This document shows positions 25,439 through 34,735 of a DNA stretch of 64,000 nt, piece by piece; position 1 is the stretch's first letter; each line of letters starts with the position of its first letter. The notes under the pieces were generated by a model, which had not been told where the DNA came from, ran no database searches, and saw nothing but the letters and a program-made list of their open reading frames with translations. This stretch comes from JADLHS01 sp049840435. Its GTDB lineage: Bacteria > Verrucomicrobiota > Verrucomicrobiia > Limisphaerales > JADLHS01. The position numbers and the translations under genes were made by a program. The stretch is taken from positions 124,001 to 188,000 of the forward strand of contig JASGKY010000016.1 in NCBI GenBank assembly GCA_049840435.1, written 5' to 3'.

Positions 25439-26587
25439 ATGCGATCCTATTTTCTGCTTCCGGTTGCGCTATTGCTGCTCGTGTTGGGGCTTTGCTCCTG
25501 TATCGCGCCCAAGCCCGTCGTGCCAGCTAATCCGTTGGGTGTTCGGATCACGCCAACGAATAATCTGCTGCGGGTTGAACTCAACGGAAAACTCTTCACG
25601 GAATATCATTACCAAAACGTGCCGCGCCCGTTTTGTTATCCGCTCCTCGGCCCGGGCGGCGTGGCAATGACGCGCAATTTCCCGATGGCCAGTCCGCCCG
25701 GCGAGGAACACGATCATCCGCATCACCGGTCGTTTTGGTACGGTCACGAGCCCGTCAACGGCGTGGATTTTTGGGCCGAGCGCGCGGAGTCGGGAAAGGT
25801 TGTGCATCGTGGCTTCGTGGACATCTCCTCGGGCGTGAATACCGGTTTGATCAAGACGCTTAACGACTGGGTGGACGCCAAAGGAAAAGTTCTTTGCACC
25901 TCGGAGAATACGCTGCGGTTCTACGCGCCCACCAATGGCCCCGTCATCTTTGATTTTGAAATCACCCTTAAAGCCACGCACGGCGAAGTTACCTTCGGCG
26001 ATTCCAAGGAAGGTTCGTTCGCCTTTCGTGTTGCGGAAACGATGCGGCTGCGGCTGCCTGCCGAGAAAGGCAAACCCGCGCAAGCTGGAGCGGGGCACGT
26101 CGTCCTGAGCACCGGCGAACGCGATGACGGCGCTTCCGCCGCCGCCGCCAAAGACGCCAAGCGCGAAGCGGGCACGTGGGGCAAGCGCGCTGCGTGGTGT
26201 GATTACTACGGCCCGGTGGACGGCCAGATCGTCGGCATCGCGATTCTCGATCATCCGAGCAATCCCCGGCATCCGACCTGGTGGATGGTGCGCGACTACG
26301 GATTATTCGCGGCGAATCCTTTCGGGCAGCACATGTTTGAGGGCTTGAAGAACGAGCGCGCTGGCGACCTAAAGATTCCCGCCGGGCAAAGCGTGACGTT
26401 CCGCTATCGCGTCGTGCTGCATGAATCGTCAACAGCGATCCGGCCAACACGAACACTTCCCAAAATCCCGGCCAATCCCAAAAGACGTGTGGATGTCATG
26501 AACGCCCATCCTAATCGATCCCGCTCACGTTTGTCCAAATCCCCTTCGTTGCTCAAAACTGTTGACTCCTCTCCGCCCACGCTATGA
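25439..26587 (+). CDS. PmoA-family (DUF6807) lipoprotein; C-terminal end doubtful
   Basis: About 380 residues. The start YFLLPVALLLLVLGLCSCIA is a lipoprotein signal with the acylated Cys in LCSC. The body has the conserved block HDHPHHRSFWYGH, GVDFWAERAESGKVVHRGF, GKRAAWCDYYGPVDGQIVGI and PWWMVRDYGLFAANPFG-like residues (HPTWWMVRDYGLFAANPFGQ). These define the PmoA-like DUF6807 family, found in sugar-use gene sets of Verrucomicrobia and Planctomycetes; no enzyme activity is established. After LHESSTA (about 26,430) the last 45 residues lose family character and run into the promoter of the next gene. This fits a sequence join inside the gene, so the true C-terminus is probably missing. GTG at 25436 is an alternative start. 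Confidence 0.75.
   Translation: MRSYFLLPVALLLLVLGLCSCIAPKPVVPANPLGVRITPTNNLLRVELNGKLFTEYHYQNVPRPFCYPLLGPGGVAMTRNFPMASPPGEEHDHPHHRSFWYGHEPVNGVDFWAERAESGKVVHRGFVDISSGVNTGLIKTLNDWVDAKGKVLCTSENTLRFYAPTNGPVIFDFEITLKATHGEVTFGDSKEGSFAFRVAETMRLRLPAEKGKPAQAGAGHVVLSTGERDDGASAAAAKDAKREAGTWGKRAAWCDYYGPVDGQIVGIAILDHPSNPRHPTWWMVRDYGLFAANPFGQHMFEGLKNERAGDLKIPAGQSVTFRYRVVLHESSTAIRPTRTLPKIPANPKRRVDVMNAHPNRSRSRLSKSPSLLKTVDSSPPTL
26430..26560. other. Probable junction of two unrelated genome pieces
   Basis: Across this stretch the PmoA-like protein loses its conserved sequence. Downstream, GC content and codon choice shift to strong G/C third positions, and single-base frameshifts become frequent. The genes on the two sides belong to different phylum-level gene styles. 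The exact base cannot be fixed by eye. Confidence 0.65.
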
Positions 26588-26588
26588 T
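26562..26588 (+). promoter_or_regulatory. Sigma-70-like promoter of the cyclic-nucleotide/PFK operon
   Basis: TTGACT (26562-26567) and TATGAT (26583-26588), each close to consensus, with a 15-base spacer (16 if the -35 is read as GTTGAC). They lie about 45 bases before the start codon of the first gene. Confidence 0.5.
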
Positions 26589-26633
26589 GTCCCGACCAGT
26601 TTTCCGCCCACGCCGGGCCCTTTGGAGCTTCCC

Positions 26634-27529
26634 ATGGACATCGACATCCTCGCCAACATTCCCCTCTTCGCCAAACTCTCCCCCGAAGAGCTCACCCAGC
26701 TCGCCGGCCTCCTCCAGGCCAAGACCATCGACCCCCAAAAGCCCGTCTTCTGGATCGGCGACCCCGGCAGCGATTTCTTCATCATCCAGGTCGGCCGCGC
26801 CTCCGTCTGCTTCCCTGACGAAGCCGGCCACGAAGTCACCCTCGCCACCCTCGGCCCCGGCGACTTCTTCGGCGAAATCTCCCTCCTCGACGGCGGTCCC
26901 GCACCGCCACCGTCCGCGCCCAGAACGAATTGATCCTCCTCTCCCTCTCCCGCCACGACTTCCTCGAATTCCTCAAGAAGAACCCCACCGCCGGCATCCA
27001 CATCCTCACCGTTCTGGGTCAGCGCCAGCGCGAAATGGTCGAAAAGCTGCGCGGTGTAAAGAACGTCAACGAAGTGTACGAGGAAAAGGTCACCCGCTGG
27101 CAGAAAATCGCCGACATTATCGCCGCCGTCAGCGCTTCGCCGCAGTTCGTGCTGACGCACCTGGTCTGGTTCGGTCTCTGGATGATCATCAACGCTTTTA
27201 TGGGCGAAAAAGGTCCCGATCCGTACCCTTTTCCGCTTCTGACCATGATTGTTTCACTCGAAGCGATCTTCCTGTCGATTTTTGTATTGGTGAGCCAGAA
27301 CCGTTCCGGTGAAAAAGATCGCATCCACGCCGATCTCGATTACCAGGTGAACCTCAAGGCTCATCTGGAAGTAATGCAATTGCATCAGAAGGTTGGCCGC
27401 ATCGAGAACACCCTCGAAGCCCTCGCCAAACACGCCGGCGTCGAAATCCCGGCCCGCCCGGGCAACGGCCACCCAACCTCCGCGTCGGAAAAAATGCTGG
27501 CGCTGGGGCCGACAGAGTCAAAGTCATGA
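26634..27529 (+). CDS. Cyclic-nucleotide-binding DUF1003 membrane protein 1 (one frameshift)
   Basis: About 298 residues once one frameshift is bridged. The cNMP-binding domain (about residues 8-125) shows IPLFAKLSPEELTQLAGLL, FWIGDPGSDFFIIQVGRA and LGPGDFFGEISLLDGGP, the phosphate-binding cassette with its Glu. A DUF1003 region (about 165-265) has two membrane helices (VLTHLVWFGLWMIINAF, PLLTMIVSLEAIFLSIFVLV) and the end YQVNLKAHLEVMQLHQKV. The frame breaks at CCC 26898-26900: one more C restores DGGPRTATVRAQNELILL, as in the next gene. Start ATG at 26634 after GGAG. Its stop overlaps the next start (ATGA). Probably a membrane sensor of cAMP or c-di-GMP-like ligands. Confidence 0.85.
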
Positions 27530-28392
27530 ACGCCACCGCCACCCAAGTCGTACCCGCCTCAACCGTCGACACCAAACTGCTCGCCGGCATCCCCCTCTTC
27601 TCCCGCCTCAACCCCAATGAACTCCAGGCCCTGGCTGGCCTGCTCAAAACCCGCGCCTACGCCGAATCCCAGTTCGTCATGCTCATCGGCGACAACGGCA
27701 CGGAGTTCTTCATCCTCCAGGAAGGCAAAGTCGAAATCTCCCAGACCGACCAGTCCGGCAAGGAAGTCCGCCTCGCCGAACTCGGCCCCGGCAACTTCTT
27801 CGGCGAAATCTCCCTCCTCGATGGCGGCCCCCGCACCGCCACCGTCCGCGCCATCACCCCCATCAAAACCCTCTACCTCGAACGCCAGCAGTTCATCGAC
27901 TTCCTCCAGGCCCACCCCATCACCGCCGTCCACATCCTCCAGATCCTCGGTTCCCGCCAGCGCGACCTGCTCGAAAAACTCAAAGGCATCCGCAACGTCA
28001 ACGAGGCCGTCGGCGGGCAGGAATCCCGCCTCGAAAAGAAGATGTCCCGCGTCGCCGGCATCTTCGCCAGCGAGAAGTTCCTCGTCGCCAACCTCGCCTT
28101 CATCGTCGTCTGGATGATCATCCACCTCTGCCTCGGCCTGGCCTACCGCCCCGACAAGATCACCCTCATCGACGACGCCCCCACCTTCTTCTGGCTCGGC
28201 TTCATGATCACCACCGAGTCCATCCTGATTTCCATGTTCGTCCTCAATTCCCAGAAGCGCCAGGCCGAACGCGATCGCGTCCGCGCCGACCTCGAATACC
28301 AGGTCAACGTCAAAGCACACATGGAAGTCATGGAACTCCACCGCAAGGTCGATCGCCTCTTGCAAAGCAATCCAGAGAGGAAACAATCGTAG
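27526..28392 (+). CDS. Cyclic-nucleotide-binding DUF1003 membrane protein 2
   Basis: 288 residues, intact. The cNMP-binding domain (IPLFSRLNPNELQALAGLL, MLIGDNGTEFFILQEGKVEI, LGPGNFFGEISLLDGGPRTA) is followed by DUF1003 with two membrane helices (FLVANLAFIVVWMIIHLCL, FWLGFMITTESILISMFVLN) and a soluble tail. The phosphate-binding Arg is in GGPRTATVRA. It is a paralog of the gene before it, coupled by a four-base overlap, so the two may assemble together. PFK follows 17 bases later on the same strand. Confidence 0.88.
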   Translation: MNATATQVVPASTVDTKLLAGIPLFSRLNPNELQALAGLLKTRAYAESQFVMLIGDNGTEFFILQEGKVEISQTDQSGKEVRLAELGPGNFFGEISLLDGGPRTATVRAITPIKTLYLERQQFIDFLQAHPITAVHILQILGSRQRDLLEKLKGIRNVNEAVGGQESRLEKKMSRVAGIFASEKFLVANLAFIVVWMIIHLCLGLAYRPDKITLIDDAPTFFWLGFMITTESILISMFVLNSQKRQAERDRVRADLEYQVNVKAHMEVMELHRKVDRLLQSNPERKQS

Positions 28393-28409
28393 GCCAAGGA
28401 GATCCTTCC

Positions 28410-29502
28410 ATGGCCATCAAGCGAATCGGCGTCCTCACCGGCGGGGGCGATTGCCCGGGGCTCAACGCGGTCATCCGCGCCGTCACCAAGGCTGCCCTCT
28501 CCGGCTACAAACTCGAAGTCGTCGGCGTCGAAGACGGCTTCCTGGGCCTCATCCAGAACCGCATGCGCCCCCTCGCCTGGAACGATGTCTCCAACATCCT
28601 CACCGTCGGCGGCACCATCCTGGGCACCTCCAACCAGGCCAATCCCGAGGCGCTACGCCGTCCGCAAGAACGGCGACAAGGTCGAATGGGCCAACGTCAC
28701 CGACCGTGTCATCGAGCACGTCCAGGCCAACCACCTCGACGCACTGGTCTGCATCGGCGGCGACGGCACCATGACCGGCGCCGCCAACCTGATTCGCAAC
28801 GGCATCAACTGCATCGGCGTCCCCAAGACCATCGACAACGACCTCGTCGGCTGCGAGCAGACCTTCGGCTTCGACACCGCCGTCACCACCGCCACCGAGT
28901 GCCTCGACAAGATCCACACCACCGCCATGAGCCACCACCGCGTCATGGTGGTTGAAGTCATGGGCCGAAACGCCGGATGGGTTGCCCTGCATTCGGGCGT
29001 TGCCAGCGGAAGCGACGTCATCCTCCTCCCCGAAATCCCCTTCGACATGGAGAAGATCTGCGAACTCCTCAAGTTCCGCAGCCGAACCGGCAAACGCTTC
29101 TCCATCATCTGCGTTAGCGAAGGCGCCAAGCCCAAAGGCGGCCAGCAGGTCGTCGCCAAACGTGTCGAAACCAGCCCCGACCCCATCCGCCTCGGCGGCA
29201 TCGCCAACAAACTCGCCGCCGACATCGAAGAACTCACCGGCCTCGAAACCCGCGCCACCGTCCTTGGCCACATCCAGCGCGGCGGCACCCCCACCCCCGC
29301 CGACCGCGTCCTGGCCACCCAATTCGGCCACCACGCCCTCGAACTGCTCATGGGCGGCGCCAACGGCAAACTCGTCGTCTGGAAAGCCGGCCGCCTCTCC
29401 GAAACCGACATCACCGAAGTCGCCGGCAAACAGCGCATCGTCCCTCCCAGCCACGAACTCCTCGCCACCGCCAAAGCCGTCGGCACCAACCTGGGCGATT
29501 AG
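28410..29502 (+). CDS. pfkA: 6-phosphofructokinase (one frameshift)
   Basis: About 363 residues after bridging one frameshift. It phosphorylates fructose 6-phosphate in glycolysis. IGVLTGGGDCPGLNAVIRAV is the nucleotide site, then CIGGDGTMTGAANLI, GVPKTIDNDLVGCEQTFGFD with the catalytic Asp, VVEVMGRNAGWVAL and LGHIQRGGTPTPADRVL. It has Gly in the GGDG position, as ATP enzymes do, but Lys in PKTIDND, the group III pattern. The frame breaks at GG 28649-28650; with a single G it reads NPERYAVRKNGDKVEW. Start ATG at 28410 after AAGGAG. Confidence 0.9.
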
Positions 29503-29722
29503 TGGTAGGGACGCCTCTCCGAGGCGTCCGCCCGTTAGCCGCTGGGCTCGACCCAGCGCGTCCGGCGCACTGGGAACACCTCCGCCCCCGAACAGGCGGC
29601 ATCGCAATAGTACCGCGCAAAATCCCCATCTTCCCACCCATCCAGTCCCATAAACCACCGCCTCGCCAAACTGAAAATCCGAATCAAGCCCCGATCAAAC
29701 CCGCGCCGATACTCCATGTACC

Positions 29723-30535
29723 GTGAGCCAGTCCACTTCTTCTCCCATCGATGTTCAAGCCGCGCTCAATGACCAGTTCGAGGCCATGCAGCGCCAGATC
29801 GACGCCCTTCGTGAGCAGCTCACCGAATCCCAGCGCCTTGCCACCATTGGCACCATCGCCGCCGTCATCGCCCACGAGTTCAACAACCTCCTCACCCCCA
29901 TCGTCAGCTACTCCCAGTTCGCCCTCTCGTCGGCCGAGAGCGACAAGCCCGACATGGAGATCATCAAGAAAGCCCTCTCCAAATCCTTCAACGCCTCGAC
30001 GCGCGCCGGAAAAATCTGCGCCTCGATGCTCGGCCTGGCACGCGGGCAGTCCAGCTTCTCCCAACTCTCCGTCCAGCAACTGGTCGACGAAACCCTCCTG
30101 GTCCTTGCCCGCGACCCCCAGAAAGACGGCATGACCCTCCGCGTGCAGGTCCAACCCGAATTGACCGTCCCCGGCGACCCGGTGCAACTGGAACAGGTGC
30201 TCCTGAACCTCATCATCAACGCCCGCCAGGCCATGCTCGATTGCCCCAGCTCCAAAGGCGGCTCGATCACCATCAAGGCCTCGCAGATCGACGGCGAGCA
30301 GGCCATCAAAATCCAGGTCATCGACACCGGCCCGGGCATCCCCGAAAAACTCCAGACCAAGATCTTCCAGCCCTTCTTCACCACCAAAGGCACGGCCAAA
30401 AAGGGCGAAAGCAAAGGCACCGGCCTTGGACTGGCGATCTGCAAGGAAATCGTCGAACACCACAAAGGCCGAATCGAAGTCTCCAGCCAGGTTGGCCGCG
30501 GTACCACTTTCTCGATCATCCTCCCGACCACGTAA
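29723..30535 (+). CDS. Soluble sensor histidine kinase
   Basis: 270 residues, no membrane segment and no input domain beyond an N-terminal coiled coil (about residues 12-40). The dimerisation/phosphoacceptor helix has the His in VIAHEFNNLLTPIVSYSQ. The ATPase part has the N box LNLIINARQAM, the G1 box IDTGPGIPE, the F box IFQPFFTTKG and the G2 box KGTGLGLAICKEI. Start GTG at 29723; the ATG seven bases upstream is out of frame. No response regulator is adjacent, so the partner is unknown. The 220 bases before it contain a GACGCCTC-TCC-GAGGCGTC hairpin at the end of the PFK unit. Confidence 0.88.
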   Translation: MSQSTSSPIDVQAALNDQFEAMQRQIDALREQLTESQRLATIGTIAAVIAHEFNNLLTPIVSYSQFALSSAESDKPDMEIIKKALSKSFNASTRAGKICASMLGLARGQSSFSQLSVQQLVDETLLVLARDPQKDGMTLRVQVQPELTVPGDPVQLEQVLLNLIINARQAMLDCPSSKGGSITIKASQIDGEQAIKIQVIDTGPGIPEKLQTKIFQPFFTTKGTAKKGESKGTGLGLAICKEIVEHHKGRIEVSSQVGRGTTFSIILPTT

Positions 30536-30761
30536 CCTGAGATGATCAAGTGGGGGCCAGTTCTCCAGGGGGCGTCGATGTTCTTTTGGGGTCGTGGGAC
30601 GAGAGGGCGATGGTCTTCCCTGTATTCGAGTGCACCCGGGGGCGAATTCTCGCCCTGTTTTGCAGGGGGGACTTACAGTGCGCAAGAAACTTATCGGACC
30701 CGTTCACGTTTGCCTCATCTTCATGCCGATACTGACTCGGGGTGCATTTTGGAGTCTTCGC

Positions 30762-31367
30762 ATGTGCGTTGTCGTTGACCGTCAACCCCTGGCCGCTGAA
30801 GAGATGGGCCTGGCCACCATTGGACAGGTTCTGTCGCATCTCCAGCGGGAAAACCGCCTCGTGGTCCATGTGCTGATCGACGGGCAGGAGCCCGATCTGA
30901 CACAGATGCCCTCGGTGCGAAGGCTCCCTGTCTGCGACCACACCCTCTTCATCGAAACCGCCGACCCGCGCCAACTGGTCGATGGCGTGCTGTCGGAGGT
31001 GCTGGTTCAACTGGCCGAGGCCGACCGCTTCCGCGGCGAGGCCTGCGACCTGATGCTCTCCAACCAGAACCAGAAGGCGATGGAGAAACTCTCCGGGTGC
31101 TTCGCCATCTGGCAAAGCGCGCAGGAATCCGTGCTTCAGACCGGCCGATTGCTAAGGCTCGACCTCGACGCCGTAATGGTCGACGGCGTGAGCCTCATGA
31201 AGATGCTCCTGCAGTTCGCGCAGCAGTTGCGGGACATCAAGACCGCCCTGGAAAACCGCGATTTCGTGGGCCTGGGCGACATCCTCAACTACGAAGCGCC
31301 CCAGTCAAGCAAACGCTGGCACGAAGCGATCACAACGCTCCGCGGCCTGGTCGCGTCGCTCCAGTAG
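30762..31367 (+). CDS. Conserved-looking protein of unknown function
   Basis: 201 residues, not recognised. Start ATG at 30762 chosen because a GGAG site sits seven bases before it; longer in-frame starts lie in unlikely sequence. It has no signal peptide or membrane helix. It looks mostly alpha-helical in the second half (MEKLSGCFAIWQSAQESVLQ, SLMKMLLQFAQQLRDIKTAL), with a beta-like first part (RLVVHVLIDGQEP, VCDHTLFIET). The ending ENRDFVGLGDILNYE and RWHEAITTLRG is like helical flagellar or chemotaxis accessory proteins, but that is only an impression. It follows the histidine kinase on the same strand after 226 bases. Confidence 0.6.
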   Translation: MCVVVDRQPLAAEEMGLATIGQVLSHLQRENRLVVHVLIDGQEPDLTQMPSVRRLPVCDHTLFIETADPRQLVDGVLSEVLVQLAEADRFRGEACDLMLSNQNQKAMEKLSGCFAIWQSAQESVLQTGRLLRLDLDAVMVDGVSLMKMLLQFAQQLRDIKTALENRDFVGLGDILNYEAPQSSKRWHEAITTLRGLVASLQ

Positions 31368-31392
31368 ACGCTCGGCGCCGATCGCCTACCCC

Positions 31393-32887
31393 TCATTTCT
31401 TTCGAAACAGCACGCACCGCATCGGGCCCTTGTGACCCGAAAGCTTCTCCAGCACAAACGCGCTGACGGCCGGGAAATGCTGCCGCTCTTCGTGCAGGAT
31501 CTCCAGCCCCAGGCCCGGCAGTTCATCCACGCTCACGCCGTACCATCGCTGGGAGAGCAAATTGTCCCACATCCCGATCGACCCGGCCGGCAGATCGGCG
31601 ATGAGCTGAAGCGTCGTCGCCCGATCAAGCCTCTCGGCCCGAACCGCGCGTGCCTCGCTGCTCCGCAGGCCGACCTCCGCGAAAAACGTCCGGTCGCCGG
31701 CCATGACCTTGGGCGCCGATTCCACCAGTTTCCGCTCGACGGCGACTTGCGCCACCCTTCGGATCGGGAAACAGCGAAGGTGATCGGGCTCGCAAACGTA
31801 CCGCACCATCACCCACGCCCCGGCCAAAAGCCCCACAACCCACCCAAGCCGCCGCACGCCCGCCGAACTCCAGTCGCGGCGCAGCAGCCATCGCGTGCTG
31901 GCGTTCCACCCTTCCAGGCAAACCAGCGTGGTCACCGGGGCCGTCGTCGCCAGGATCCGCAGCAGCCCGCACGATGCAAACCAGTGCCCCCAGAAAAAGA
32001 GCGAATGAGCCACAAACACCACCCCCCACGCCAGCCACGGCATGGCCATCCCCTTGCGCCGACCGACCCGCGCAACCCGATCAGGAAGAAGACCAATAGC
32101 ACCGGCCCGCAGTAATCGGGCCATAGGTAAACGTGATGCAGCAGAGGGCCGCGCTGGTAAGCGTCGTAGCTCTGGGCCGGCCAACTCCAGTAATCAATGA
32201 AGTACCGCCAATTGCCCGTCAGTAGATAACAGGCCCCCATCCAGGCCACCAACCCCCCCATCCCAGGCGAAGCAGAAAGCAGCCTCCCCACGCGCCCCTC
32301 GCGAGCCGCCTGCACCAGCAGCATCACCCCCCAGAGCGGCCCGACAAGAAACCCCTCCGGTCTGGCCATCGGCAAAAGACCCAGCACAAAGAACGACCAC
32401 GCAAACCGCCGCCAATGCCAAAGCCGCAGCGCGATCACAAGCCCCAGCGCAAAGGGCAACTCGGTCATCGTGTCGCTGGCAAGCGAAAAGACGTAAGGCT
32501 GGCCGATCAGAAACAGCCCCGCCAACTCCGGCCTGCCAAGCTTCACATCCCGCGCCAGGTTCATCGTCTGCCACAGCAGCACCACAGTGATCAGCGCCTG
32601 GGCAACGCGAGCTGGCAAAATCCCAAACCCCGCCGGAAACCATATCAACAGCTTGTGCAGCGGCCGAGCCCAGGCCCCCAGGCGCTGGCCGGCGAGACCC
32701 AGGTCTCCTGGGCCGTGGCAAAGTGAAGCGAAGAATCGGCGTCCCCCGAAAACGGGAAAACCACCGCCCACCCCACGATCACCACAAAAACCCCCGCGCA
32801 AATCCAAACCCGCGGCCCCAGAGGCATCGGCGCGATCGGCTCTTCCACCGATGCATTGCAATCAAGAACAGGCGACGGCTGGCTCAA
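31393..32887 (-). CDS. Polytopic GT-C-type glycosyltransferase (two frameshifts)
   Basis: About 495 residues when two breaks are bridged, near 32675-32679 (a run of C) and near 32055-32070. It has about ten hydrophobic helices. After the first helix (ICAGVFVVIVGWAVVFPF) the loop SGDADSSLHFATAQE carries the acidic pair typical of GT-C enzymes such as the Dol-P-Man mannosyltransferases, which use lipid-linked sugars outside the membrane. Middle: LFLIGQPYVFSLASDTMTEL, WSFFVLGLLPMARPEGFLVG. The soluble end includes GSIGMWDNLLSQRWYG. Start TTG at 32887 with GAGG eight bases upstream. The target is unknown; a surface glycan or glycoprotein is likely given the context. Confidence 0.72.
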
Positions 32888-32981
32888 CGAAGATCCCTCG
32901 GAGTAAACAAGTGGTGCGACGGGATGATACCCGCGGCGCGACCGAAGAAAAGCCGGGGATTCGGCCAGGCCCCAAAACGAG

Positions 32982-33012
32982 GCGACCCGCCGGATTTGGC
33001 CCGACGGGTCGC
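32982..33012 (-). terminator. Terminator of the UDP-glucose dehydrogenase gene
   Basis: Perfect 8-base stem (GCGACCCG / CGGGTCGC) with a 15-base loop, about 28 bases after the stop at 33040. On the minus strand it is followed by CTCGTTTTGGG. Confidence 0.55.
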
Positions 33013-33039
33013 ATGCTCATTTGAAGACTGGAATCGCGT

Positions 33040-34393
33040 TCAAACGCGGTGTTTAAGGCGAAGTTTGCTTTCGACGCTCGGCCGGCCGATCGGATAGTAC
33101 TGGAAGCCGTTCTCCCGCATCACGTCGCGGTTGAGGCAGTTTCGGCCGTCGAAAATCAGCGGGTTGTTCATCGTCGCGCTGATCTTGCGGAACGGCAGCG
33201 TGGTGTACTGCGGCCAATCCGTGCAGAGCGCGATCGCGTCGGCACCGCTGGCGGCCGTCACCGGATCGGCGCACCATTCAACCTGCTCCTTGAACAACTG
33301 CTTCATGTTCTCGGCGGCCTTGTAGTCGTGCCGCCGAACGTGGGCGCCCTTGCTGATCAGGTAGTTGATGACGTCGATCGCGGCCGACTCGCGGATGTCG
33401 TCCGTGTCGGCCTTGAACGCCAGGCCCCACACCGCGATCGTCGCGCCTTCGATCGGTCGCCCGAGCTTCTGGATGATCTTTTCGGCGAAACGCTTCTTCT
33501 GGTTCTTGTTGATCGTCTGGATGGCGTTGACGAACAGGCTTTCGTAGCCGGCCGACTTGCTGATGTGCTCCATCGCCGCCACGTCCTTCGGGAAGCACGA
33601 GCCGCCGTAACCGCAACCGGCGCGGAGGAACGCCGGCCCAATACGGCTGTCGGTGCCGATACCCTTGCGGATGTCTTCAATGTCGGCGTTGAAGTGCTCG
33701 CAGAGAATCGTCATCTCGTTCATGAACGAAATGCGGGCCGCCAGCATCGAGTTGGCCGCGTACTTGGTCAGTTCCGCCGACTCCCAGTTCATCGTCAGGA
33801 AGTTCTCTTCACGCTTGATAAGCGGATCGTACAGCCGGCAGCATCATCCGGAACGCCTCGGGGCTCTCGCCGCCGATCACGATGCGGTCCGGGTTCATGC
33901 AGTCCTGGACGGCCGTGCCTTCCTTGAGAAATTCGGGGTTGGAAACAACCTGCACGTAAGCCTTGGTCTGCTCGCGGAGGTAGTTGTACAACCGGCGGTT
34001 CGTGCCGGCGGGCACGGTCGACTTGACGACGATCGTGACCATGTACTCGTTCTGGGTTTCGCACAGCGCGTCGCAGACTTCCTTGCCGGCGCCTTCGAGG
34101 TAGCTCATGTCCACCGTGCCATCGGGCTTGGGCGGGGTGCCCACGCACAGGAACACGACTTCAGCGTCGCGCACCGCGTTCTTCACGTTGTCCGTGAACT
34201 GCAACTGACCCGACGCATAGTGCTCCTGCATCAGTTCCTGCAGACCGGGCTCGAAGATCGGGCAGTGGCCGTCCTGGAGGGTCTTGAGCTTGCGGGGATC
34301 CTTCTCCACGCCGCGAACCGTGTGACCGATGGCCGCCAGACAGGTGCCCGTGACCAGACCGACGTAGCCGCACCCAATGATCGTTACATCCAT
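33040..34393 (-). CDS. ugd: UDP-glucose 6-dehydrogenase (one frameshift)
   Basis: About 450 residues once bridged. It oxidises UDP-glucose to UDP-glucuronate with NAD. The N-terminal Rossmann fold is VTIIGCGYVGLVTGTCLAAI. Next come FLCVGTPPKPDGTVDMSYL, VKSTVPAGTNRRL and SNPEFLKEGTAVQDCMNPDR. The catalytic Cys is in GCGYGGSCFPKDV, and the C-terminal domain has VWGLAFKADTDDIRES. The frame breaks at 33834-33838: one base fewer gives LPLYDPLIKREENFLTMNWE, as expected. Start ATG at 34393 with GAGG upstream. Its product feeds the epimerase and exopolysaccharide genes nearby. Confidence 0.92.
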
Positions 34394-34735
34394 GACCAAA
34401 CCTCACGAAAAGCATCTGGCCCAACGAAGGGCCGGAAATTCACACCAAAGAAGTCTCCAATGATAAGCCCGATGTTTCAAACCGACATCGGCCAAATCAA
34501 AGCTTCATCCAACTGATCGGACAAACAGGACACCGGCTTGCCTGCGAAGGCGAGTATTTTTTACCCATATTCTCAATCCACCGCCGCGCCAAATCGAGGC
34601 CAGCGGGTTAAGAACGACAGTTTGATCGTTCTCTGGGTGCCTTAACTTAATGGGAGACAAGGATTTGGAATAAAAGGCGAGCGTAGCCAGGTCGAACGCC
34701 CGGGCGGCGATGCAGGGAATCCCGGGGAAGGGGTT
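34394..34735. other. Gene-free gap
   Basis: 342 bases between ugd and the WecA-like gene, both on the minus strand. No gene seen. The AT-rich stretch around 34556-34575 may hold the ugd promoter; a weak hairpin followed by T bases near 34535-34565 points the wrong way to end either gene. Confidence 0.5.

Noticed and set aside
26436..26587. Last 45 residues of the PmoA-like protein as a real domain
   Set aside because: They are low-complexity, have no family similarity and overlap the promoter of the next gene; a join is simpler.
27559..29658. Long minus-strand frames opposite the cNMP protein 2 and PFK genes
   Set aside because: Their composition (runs of Glu, Gly, Val) is what the antisense of GC-rich coding DNA gives.
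34525..34570. Possible rho-independent terminator with a T run
   Set aside because: The stem is imperfect and faces the plus strand, where no gene ends.
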